This document shows positions 1-5,501 of a stretch of 8,455 bases of DNA, in pieces. Position 1 is the first letter of the stretch, and the number at the start of each line of letters is the position of its first letter. The notes under the pieces were generated by a model that was not told where the DNA came from, ran no database searches, and worked only from the letters and a program-made list of their open reading frames with translations. The DNA is from Candidatus Uhrbacteria bacterium (GTDB lineage: Bacteria > Patescibacteriota > Patescibacteriia > 2-12-FULL-60-25): NCBI GenBank assembly GCA_903828685.1, contig CAIKNB010000026.1, forward strand, positions 1 through 8,455, read 5' to 3'. The position numbers and the translations under genes were made by a program.

Positions 1-2
1 GA

Positions 3-296
3 GAGCTACGTGGCGTGGAAGATTTTTGCTTCGACCAAGGTGTTCTATTCCGTCACGGAAACTCTGGTGTCGAGAAATTCCGCGAATCATCGCTCGAACA
101 CTTGATCCTAGTTGTCGCTTTCAAGGAACCGTTCGGTGAGCGCATAGACAGCGCGACTCATCCGATCGAGTGCAGTTGGGAATCGCTATACCAAGCGACG
201 AGACGGATCAATGAAAAAGTCCAAGAACGATACGGCGTTCCCGATTTCTTCGCCATTGATTTCGGTGGCAAGCACATCCGACGGAACGTGAGATAA
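3..296 (+). CDS. Hypothetical protein, 3' end of a gene entering from the left
   Basis: I do not recognise this protein. The frame is open from the window edge to a TAA at 294-296, giving about 97 residues, so it is probably the C-terminal part of a longer gene. A GTG at 15 could be an internal or alternative start, but no ribosome binding site precedes it. The product is soluble and charged, with no membrane segment or signal peptide. It ends in a basic tail (GGKHIRRNVR) after a hydrophobic stretch (GVPDFFAIDF). A good intrinsic terminator follows 18 bases after the stop, which supports a real transcribed gene ending here. It has the same orientation as the other element genes and the opposite orientation to the chromosomal genes on the right, so I place it in the mobile element. 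Its role is unknown. Confidence 0.5.
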   Translation, partial: ELRGVEDFCFDQGVLFRHGNSGVEKFRESSLEHLILVVAFKEPFGERIDSATHPIECSWESLYQATRRINEKVQERYGVPDFFAIDFGGKHIRRNVR

Positions 297-314
297 CAGC
301 CCTTGCCAAACGAT

Positions 315-347
315 GAAGTCCGCTATATACAGCGGTCTTTTTTGTTT
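315..347 (+). terminator. Intrinsic terminator after the leftmost gene
   Basis: The core stem CCGCT (320-324) pairs with AGCGG (331-335) around a 6-base loop. The stem extends outward past one T-T mismatch through GAAG (315-318) with CTTT (337-340). A T-rich tail (338-343 and 345-347) follows. It should end the transcript of the gene that stops at 296 and separate it from the DUF5659-like gene. Confidence 0.65.
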
Positions 348-364
348 GTTGGGAAATTTATAAA

Positions 365-389
365 CGCTTTTGGAAAGCGGGTACTCCGC
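365..389 (+). other. Two overlapping, mutually exclusive small hairpins in a leader
   Basis: CGCTTT (365-370) and AAAGCG (374-379) form a perfect 6-bp stem with a TGG loop. GCGG (377-380) can instead pair with CCGC (386-389). Both use bases 377-379, so only one can form at a time. They sit 30 to 54 bases before the ATG at 419. The stems are short, so any switching role is speculation. Confidence 0.25.
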
Positions 390-418
390 ATGATGGTGCA
401 AAACCTAACCGCGCCATT

Positions 419-661
419 ATGCAACATGAAAATTCTTACGAGACTCACGATCTCGGACTCGCAGCCGCGCTACGCACCTGCGGGTACAAACTAATCGGTT
501 TTGAGCCAACCGTCAGCCGGCGGATTGCTTTCGTATTTGAGGCGACGCCAAGCCTCGACGAAGCGATTCAACGATTTTGGACTGGTCAGCTGCCAGTCGA
601 TGCTTTGAGCTACTTCGGCTCAGTCAAGCTGCTCAAGACGCAGATCCACTCAATGGTCTGA
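419..661 (+). CDS. DUF5659-like small protein
   Basis: This is an 80-residue soluble protein. From memory of the family it resembles DUF5659 proteins, which are short proteins of unknown function found mostly in phages, plasmids and candidate-phyla bacteria. Visible features are an N-terminal block with an ET-x-DLGLAAAL signature (residues 8-17), a CGYKLIGFE strand, a basic RR followed by a hydrophobic FVFE strand (about residues 34-41), and a C-terminal helix containing FWTGQLPVDAL (about 53-63). The whole length fits the usual 70 to 90 residues. The ATG at 419 is the only start giving the conserved N-terminus, but no Shine-Dalgarno core precedes it. The next gene begins one base after this stop, so the two are probably co-translated. 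It could bind nucleic acid or regulate the element, but nothing in the sequence shows this directly. Confidence 0.75.
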   Translation: MQHENSYETHDLGLAAALRTCGYKLIGFEPTVSRRIAFVFEATPSLDEAIQRFWTGQLPVDALSYFGSVKLLKTQIHSMV

Positions 662-662
662 T

Positions 663-842
663 ATGGCGTTACCAGACCGCGCCATTCAGGAATTCCGCGA
701 GCTATGGAAACAAACCTATGGCGAGGATTTGGATTTTGAAACTGCAAAGGCGCAAGCCGAAGCATTGCTTGTGGTCACGCGTTTCGCCTACACACCGCAG
801 CCGTACCAGAAACAGCCGATGAATACCGGCCCACCGCCTTGA
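663..842 (+). CDS. Small conserved-looking protein (59 aa) of mobile-element type
   Basis: This is a short open frame with an ATG one base after the TGA of the DUF5659-like gene and its own TGA at 840-842. The product is mostly helical. It has an amphipathic first half with the signature IQEFRELWKQTYGEDL (about residues 8-23), a second helix rich in alanine (FETAKAQAEALLVVTRF), and a proline-rich tail. I recall small proteins with an EFKELYKKxYGxELSDxEA-like pattern from Parcubacteria-type genomes and their mobile DNA, which supports a real gene. The tight one-base spacing implies translational coupling with the gene before it. No catalytic residues, metal site or membrane segment are visible. 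By size and position it is a candidate recombination directionality factor or small regulator, but this is a guess. Confidence 0.7.
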   Translation: MALPDRAIQEFRELWKQTYGEDLDFETAKAQAEALLVVTRFAYTPQPYQKQPMNTGPPP

Positions 843-866
843 TCCTTCATCCTCCAATTTTTTAAT
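839..866 (+). promoter_or_regulatory. Candidate sigma-70 promoter for the primase gene
   Basis: A TTGATC -35 box (839-844) and a TTTAAT -10 box (861-866) are separated by 16 bases. The -35 overlaps the stop codon of the 59-residue gene. The implied start near 873 gives a leader of about 67 bases before the ATG at 940. The boxes match 4/6 and 5/6, so the site is plausible but not certain. Confidence 0.4.
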
Positions 867-906
867 CAATTCCGTACATGTGCATTCTCTTATCCAAACG
901 AAAAGA

Positions 907-925
907 CGTCCTCTGAATCAGGACG
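907..925 (+). promoter_or_regulatory. Hairpin in the leader of the primase gene
   Basis: CGTCCT (907-912) pairs perfectly with AGGACG (920-925) around a 7-base loop, 14 bases before the ATG at 940. It has no T-tract on the plus strand. On the minus strand it is followed by TCTTTTCG, so it could act as a weak terminator in that direction. It could also stabilise or control the primase mRNA. Confidence 0.35.
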
Positions 926-939
926 CCTAACCAACAACT

Positions 940-3135
940 ATGAAAAATCGTATCGAGCAGTATCTTACCATGAAAGGGTTGCCGTTCATTACGCGCGGCG
1001 ATCAGATTCTTACCCAGTGTGTTTTCAACGATTGCGACGCCGACAGCCGAGGCAACGAATTTCATCTCTCAATCAACCACCAGATGTGCGTGTATCGTTG
1101 CTTCAAATGTCTGGAGGACGGCCACATCTCCGAACTGGCGGAACATCTTGGCGATAACCCGATTGTATTGGGATTCCGGGAAGTCGATATGGGTTTGACG
1201 CATATTGCTCCAACGCTCAAAAAGAAAGTGCGAGAAATTGAACAGGCGTTAGATGACCAACAGCTCGAGGCGTGGCACAAGGCATTGCCGCCGAATATCC
1301 GATCTTGGCTTACTGATTCGCGTGGTTTGTCGGAAGACATAATCAACCAATCAAAACTAGGTTGGGACGGATCGCATCTGACGATTCCGATTGACGGACC
1401 GGATGGCGATTGGATTTTCACCAAGCAGCGCCAACCGCCGGGCAAGGAAAATGACGGGCCAAAGTACCTGTATCCGAAAGGTGCCAAAGCTGCCTTATAC
1501 GGCGCACGACTGCTTCAAGGCGCACAAGAGGCCATCATCTGCGAAGGAGAGCTGGACGCGCTGATTCTGCGCTCAAACGGCTTCACGGCCGTCTCGAGCA
1601 CGGGAGGAGCGGGCACGTTTCCCGAAGAATGGGCAAAGCTGTTCGCAGAAACTCCTCACGTGTTCGTGGTTTACGATCTGGACGATGCCGGCCGCAAAGG
1701 CGCATTGAACATCCTTAAACTTATCCCACACGCCAAGCTCGTTTCACTGCCGAATGAGCTTGGCGATCATGGTGACGTCACGGATTTTTTCATGAAGGGC
1801 GGAAAATCAGTCGCCGATTTTCGTGAGCTACTCAAAGCCGCACGAACCGCAAAGGAGATCGAGGAGGCCGGACAGCGATACGCAACGCTTCCAAAACCTG
1901 ACACGGAAACGGACATCGTTTCGTGGCGCAAGATTGTGAGTTCGCAATTTCCCGAATGCATATCTGCGGGCGAAGTCGGATTGGCCGTGATCGCACAATT
2001 GCTTATCAAGGACATACGAAATCCATTTGGGTTGGTGTATGTCGACGTGCCAAGTGCAGGCAAAACCATCACGCTTAATTTCTTTTCCGAGATTCAAGAA
2101 CTTGTTTATGCGACAGACAGCTTCACGCCTTCCTCATTGGTTTCTCATGCGTCCAATCGCAAGCAAGAGGACTTGGCCAAAATCGACATGCTCCCGAGAA
2201 TCCGGCATCGCACGCTCGTGGTACGCGACTTCGCGCCGATCTTCGCCGAACGGCAGGAAGTCTTGCTCAAGAACCTCGGCGTGATGACGCGTGTGTTCGA
2301 TGGTGAAGGATACGAGTCGGATTCCGGCGTGCACGGCAAGCGCGGGTACAAAGGCGATTATACGTTTATGTTTCTTGCCGGCTCAACACCCATCGCACCG
2401 CGCGTTTGGAAATTCATGGGCACGCTCGGCAACCGTCTGTTTTTCTTGAACATGCGAATGAATGACAAAACCGAGGAAGAATTAGCTGATTTGCTCATTC
2501 AAGATGACTTCAAACTCAAGGAACGTGAATGTCGGATCGTTACCCGCAATCTTGTTTTGACGCTTTGGAACACGTCCAAAGGTGGTGTGACATGGAAAAA
2601 GAAGGATGATCCAAAAGAATTGCGGAAGATCATTTCCCGCTGCGCCCAATTCCTCGCAAACTTTCGTGGCACGGTGAGTGTTCGGGGAGATGACGAGGAT
2701 GGTAAACAGAGTCATAACGAGCCCTCTACCGAAAAAGCCACTCGCATCAACCAGCTTTTCTACAACTTGGCTCGCGGTCATGCGCTCGCATGCGGGAGGA
2801 CGCAACTCGAACGCGAGGACTTGTGGCCATGCATTGAGCTCGCGTTGCACTCCGCTCCGTACAGCCGCATCAAGATCATGGACGCGCTCATCGAATATGC
2901 AGGCACCATCAACACGGGCGTGGTTGAGGGCGCGATGGGCTGCAGTAATCCGACGGCGCTCAAAGAGATTGAAACATTGCGTGTGCTCGACATTGTGGAA
3001 GTTCAGGAGATGAGGAACGGCACGGTCGGTCGACCGGAAAAGCTCATCACGATTGCTGAAAAGTTCGCGTGGTTTTGTAGCGACGAATGCAAGGAGCTCC
3101 GAGCCATGCAACCGAACCAATCAATTTCTAAATGA
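940..3135 (+). CDS. Zinc finger/TOPRIM primase fused to an NTPase and winged helix
   Basis: This 731-residue protein is likely to prime and help unwind DNA when the element replicates. An N-terminal zinc-binding region of the DnaG/CHC2 kind holds C27, C32, C54 and C57 with nearby H42 and H47. A TOPRIM domain follows (about 195-300) with the metal-binding acidic motifs EGELDAL (202-208) and DLDDAG (246-251), plus DVTDFF (279-284). An NTPase region (about 340-505) has a P-loop-like VDVPSAGKT (368-376), where D369 stands in place of the first Walker A glycine. It also has a Walker B-like RTLVVRDF ending near D430, then FTPSSL, GEGYESDSGVHGKRGY and GSTP blocks and a possible arginine finger at R499. 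The C-terminus (about 645-712) looks like a winged helix. A hairpin leader and CAACAACT precede the ATG, with no Shine-Dalgarno. The NTPase is not a typical DnaB/RecA helicase domain, so helicase activity is inferred. Confidence 0.85.
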   Translation: MKNRIEQYLTMKGLPFITRGDQILTQCVFNDCDADSRGNEFHLSINHQMCVYRCFKCLEDGHISELAEHLGDNPIVLGFREVDMGLTHIAPTLKKKVREIEQALDDQQLEAWHKALPPNIRSWLTDSRGLSEDIINQSKLGWDGSHLTIPIDGPDGDWIFTKQRQPPGKENDGPKYLYPKGAKAALYGARLLQGAQEAIICEGELDALILRSNGFTAVSSTGGAGTFPEEWAKLFAETPHVFVVYDLDDAGRKGALNILKLIPHAKLVSLPNELGDHGDVTDFFMKGGKSVADFRELLKAARTAKEIEEAGQRYATLPKPDTETDIVSWRKIVSSQFPECISAGEVGLAVIAQLLIKDIRNPFGLVYVDVPSAGKTITLNFFSEIQELVYATDSFTPSSLVSHASNRKQEDLAKIDMLPRIRHRTLVVRDFAPIFAERQEVLLKNLGVMTRVFDGEGYESDSGVHGKRGYKGDYTFMFLAGSTPIAPRVWKFMGTLGNRLFFLNMRMNDKTEEELADLLIQDDFKLKERECRIVTRNLVLTLWNTSKGGVTWKKKDDPKELRKIISRCAQFLANFRGTVSVRGDDEDGKQSHNEPSTEKATRINQLFYNLARGHALACGRTQLEREDLWPCIELALHSAPYSRIKIMDALIEYAGTINTGVVEGAMGCSNPTALKEIETLRVLDIVEVQEMRNGTVGRPEKLITIAEKFAWFCSDECKELRAMQPNQSISK

Positions 3136-3195
3136 ATCTGGCTATGTGTATGTTTTTAGGTTTTTAACCTGCCAAGTCCTATTGATTTCGACCGT

Positions 3196-3792
3196 ATGTC
3201 AAAAAACGTTTGTGAGTTTGCCTGCCCATTTCCGATTTCGAAGCTGCGTAAGATGGAATTCCTGAAGCGCCATTTCAGCTCCGGGACGATGACGTGGCGC
3301 TCGATCTACGGCGAACGCAGTATCGCTTTCCGTGTTTGCTTCGAAAGCAACAGACCGTACATGCACCTGTCATACAAAGCTGCCGGAGAACCGATGGAAT
3401 ATGACGTTGAGCTGGTCACGACGCCCTGCAACTTCGGTGGCGTCCGCTATTGGTTCATCTGTCCGGCTTCACGAGGCGGAATCCCATGCCGACGTCGAAT
3501 TGGTGTGCTGTATTCGGCTGGTCCGTATTTCGCGTGCCGCAGATGCCACGATCTTGCGTATCAAAGCCAGCAGGAAAAACGATCGCACGTGTTCGGAATC
3601 TATGGACTCTTTCTCAGTCGGTCCGACCAACTCGATGCGATGGAGCGGAAAATCCGCGTCAAATTCTGGAAAGGTCGGCCAACCAAACGCTACGAGAAAT
3701 TCTTGAAGAAGATTGGTGGTCTAAATAATCGATTCGGGCATTCCATCCTTTCCGGCGAAGCTCATCGAAAACTTGTAGAAAGGCTCAAATGA
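3196..3792 (+). CDS. Cysteine-rich zinc-ribbon-like protein of unknown function
   Basis: This 198-residue protein belongs to a family that I recall seeing repeatedly in mobile DNA and environmental genomes without a settled function. Its core is a strand-rich block with TTPCNFGG (75-82), YWFICP (85-90), CRRR (98-101), VLY (104-106) and YFACRRCHDLAYQS (111-124). Cysteines C89, C98, C114 and C117 are well placed for one zinc ion, with C78 nearby. The C-terminal third is basic and helical, consistent with nucleic-acid binding. The ATG at 3196 gives the longest product. ATGs at 3253 and 3289 are alternatives, and none has a clear ribosome binding site. It lies 60 bases after the primase and 19 bases before the recombinase, which suggests one transcript. 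It could assist the recombinase or bind the element ends, but this is only inferred from its position. Confidence 0.75.
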   Translation: MSKNVCEFACPFPISKLRKMEFLKRHFSSGTMTWRSIYGERSIAFRVCFESNRPYMHLSYKAAGEPMEYDVELVTTPCNFGGVRYWFICPASRGGIPCRRRIGVLYSAGPYFACRRCHDLAYQSQQEKRSHVFGIYGLFLSRSDQLDAMERKIRVKFWKGRPTKRYEKFLKKIGGLNNRFGHSILSGEAHRKLVERLK

Positions 3793-3811
3793 AGCTACGA
3801 AACACAACAAT

Positions 3812-5383
3812 ATGAAACATTTCGTCATTTACGCTCGAAAGTCCACGGAATCCGAGGATCGGCAGGTTCTGTCGATTGATTCCCAAATTAACGAGCTACA
3901 AGCCATTGCCGCTCGGCTTGGATACGGGGAGCTCAAAATCATGCGTGAATCCATGACGGCCAAAGCGCCGGGGCGTCCGGTATTCAACAAACTTATGGAA
4001 ATGGTCGAAGCTGGTCAGATCCACGGCGTATTGTGCTGGAAACTTGATCGATTGGCTCGCAATCCTGTTGATGGCGGGCGTATCATTTGGTGCATCAAAA
4101 ACGATGGGCTGTCAATCGTGACGCCAAGTCAGTCGTATTCAAGGGAGGAAGACAATACGATTTTGATGTACGTGGAATTCGGCATGGCGCAGAAATACAT
4201 CGATGATCTTGGCAAAAACGTGAAACGTGGGAATCGCGCCAAGCTTGAGATGGGTGGACTCCCCGGGAATGCCCCAATGGGCTACATTAACAAACTCGAT
4301 GACCATACCATCGTCCCCGATCCTGAGCGCTTTCCTATCATCCGTAAAATGTGGGACTTGGTATTGACGGGTGCGTATTCGATTGAGCAGATCCGAACGA
4401 AGGCCAATGGCGAATGGAATTTTCGTTCTCGAAAAACCAAACGCGCTGGCGGGACGCCGATTTCCAAAAGCGCTATCTATAATTTGTTTCGCAATCATTT
4501 TTACTTTGGCGTGATCGAGCGAGACGTCGAAGGCGCTGCACGGCGTTATACCGGCGCTCACCAGCGCATGATTACCGAGAAAGAGTTTTGGGATGCCCAG
4601 AAAATACTCGGAAACCCTGTGCCAAAGCCCCAAAAGCATCAATTTCCATTAACCGGCCTCATCCGATGCGGGGAGTGCGGCGGCATGGTTACGGCCGAGG
4701 AAAAAACGAAGGTGTCCGGCAAGCAGTACGTCTATTATCATTGCACCAAGAAAAATAAGAGCGTCGAATGCAATCAGAAATTCATCACCGGTAAATTGCT
4801 CGAAGGACAATTCCAAAAAGTCCTCGAGTTCGTGAACGTGCCGACAGGATTTGCGAATTGGGCAATCCGTTGGCTGAAAGAGTCGAACCTGATCGAATGC
4901 GATGACCGGACCAAGACGTATCGCTCGCTTCAATCTGCCTACAACGCAATTCAGGCGAGAATTGACAAGCTCACGGACATGCGACTTGGCGATCTGCTGA
5001 CGAATGACGAATACGCTCATCAAAAGGAACGCTTGCTCCAAGAACAGCGTCAACTCAAGGAAAAGCTGAACGATACCGAGCAACGATCTGACAATTGGCG
5101 TGAACGCGTCGAGAACGTGTTCGAGTTCGCAGCGCATGCTAAAGACTGGTTTGAAAATGGAAATTACGAGCTCAAGCGCAGCACCGCCGTTGCACTCGGC
5201 TCGAACTTTGTGTTGAAAGACGGAATACTCGTGTTTAACGCGAAGAACGTGTGGGAAAAGTTTTCTATTATCGCTCCGCAGATCAAACGCGATTGTGAAC
5301 GGCTAGAACTCGATGAAAACGGCTACGTAGATGCAAAAAACACGGAACATGTGTCCGTGTTTCCTGTCTGGCAGGGGCTGTAG
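3812..5383 (+). CDS. Large serine recombinase (site-specific integrase)
   Basis: This enzyme cuts and rejoins DNA through a serine-DNA intermediate, most likely integrating and excising this element. The 523 residues show the resolvase domain (1 to about 145) with the catalytic YARKS motif (S11) and KLDRLARNPVDGG (77-89). Next come a recombinase DNA-binding domain (about 150-265), a zinc ribbon with C286, C289, C311 and C320, and a long charged coiled coil (about 370-425), all in the usual order for large serine recombinases. The length is normal for the family. The start is ATG 3812, preceded by CAACAAT, and no Shine-Dalgarno is seen. The gene is convergent with tRNA-Trp. Codons near the end (about 508-517) form the tRNA terminator hairpin, and the final WQGL plus TAG (5369-5383) lie within the tRNA gene. 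This strongly suggests that the junction of the element with the chromosome lies here. Confidence 0.93.
   Translation: MKHFVIYARKSTESEDRQVLSIDSQINELQAIAARLGYGELKIMRESMTAKAPGRPVFNKLMEMVEAGQIHGVLCWKLDRLARNPVDGGRIIWCIKNDGLSIVTPSQSYSREEDNTILMYVEFGMAQKYIDDLGKNVKRGNRAKLEMGGLPGNAPMGYINKLDDHTIVPDPERFPIIRKMWDLVLTGAYSIEQIRTKANGEWNFRSRKTKRAGGTPISKSAIYNLFRNHFYFGVIERDVEGAARRYTGAHQRMITEKEFWDAQKILGNPVPKPQKHQFPLTGLIRCGECGGMVTAEEKTKVSGKQYVYYHCTKKNKSVECNQKFITGKLLEGQFQKVLEFVNVPTGFANWAIRWLKESNLIECDDRTKTYRSLQSAYNAIQARIDKLTDMRLGDLLTNDEYAHQKERLLQEQRQLKEKLNDTEQRSDNWRERVENVFEFAAHAKDWFENGNYELKRSTAVALGSNFVLKDGILVFNAKNVWEKFSIIAPQIKRDCERLELDENGYVDAKNTEHVSVFPVWQGL
5335..5362 (-). terminator. Intrinsic terminator of tRNA-Trp, inside the recombinase gene
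   Basis: A perfect 9-bp stem, AAACACGGA (5338-5346) with TCCGTGTTT (5354-5362), encloses a 7-base loop. Read on the minus strand, it starts 7 bases after the tRNA CCA and runs into six T residues (5340-5335, three of them in the stem). On the plus strand the same bases encode recombinase residues near 508-517 and have only a short T-run, so termination is mainly leftward. Confidence 0.8.
5369..5383. other. Probable attachment-site region at the 3' end of tRNA-Trp
   Basis: The recombinase reading frame ends inside the 3' acceptor and T-stem sequence of tRNA-Trp. This is the arrangement expected where a mobile element has joined a tRNA 3' end. No second copy of this stretch was found by eye between 1 and 5335, so the other junction is probably left of the window. 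The exact crossover point cannot be set from one end. Confidence 0.5.
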
Positions 5384-5442
5384 GAATCGAACCTACGTCG
5401 CTGGTTTTGGAGACCAGCGTCCTACCATTGAACGAAGCCCCC
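5369..5442 (-). tRNA. trpT: tRNA-Trp (anticodon CCA)
   Basis: The 74-base cloverleaf folds by eye. The acceptor stem pairs GGGGGCT with AGCCCCT (one G-U). The D arm pairs GTTC with GGAC. The anticodon stem pairs CTGGT with ACCAG around the loop CTCCAAA, giving CCA at its centre. The T arm is GTAGG-TTCGATT-CCTAC. G73 and the 3' CCA are encoded. G73 fits the usual tRNA-Trp discriminator. The tRNA has its own promoter and terminator, so it is an independent unit. Its 3' end (5369-5383) is shared with the end of the convergent serine recombinase gene, which makes it the probable attachment site. Confidence 0.97.
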
Positions 5443-5460
5443 TTGTTCAATTGTGCCCGG

Positions 5461-5489
5461 ATAATAGCATCGGCCTGCTGGAATATCAA
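5461..5489 (-). promoter_or_regulatory. Sigma-70 promoter of tRNA-Trp
   Basis: On the minus strand a TTGATA -35 box (5484-5489) and a TATTAT -10 box (5461-5466) are exactly 17 bases apart. The predicted start near 5454 is about 12 bases before the tRNA 5' end. The -35 box lies in the loop between GGCCTG (5472-5477) and CAGGCC (5497-5502), which may form a hairpin with the end of the nuclease gene. Confidence 0.75.
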
Positions 5490-5501
5490 TAGCCGCCAGG
5501 C

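Noticed and set aside
303..494. TTG-started plus-strand frame of 63 residues
   Set aside because: It reads through the terminator hairpin and overlaps the better supported DUF5659-like gene in another frame.
2482..3120. Long minus-strand open frame of 212 residues opposite the primase
   Set aside because: It is a shadow of the primase coding sequence, with no recognisable domain and no promoter. The plus-strand frame has clear motifs.
3156..3172. Small hairpin (AGGTT-TTT-AACCT) between primase and the cysteine-rich gene as a terminator
   Set aside because: The stem is only 5 bp and A/T-rich, and no T-tract follows. The genes are more likely co-transcribed.
4649..5137. Long minus-strand open frame opposite the recombinase
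   Set aside because: It is an antisense shadow of the zinc-ribbon and coiled-coil region.
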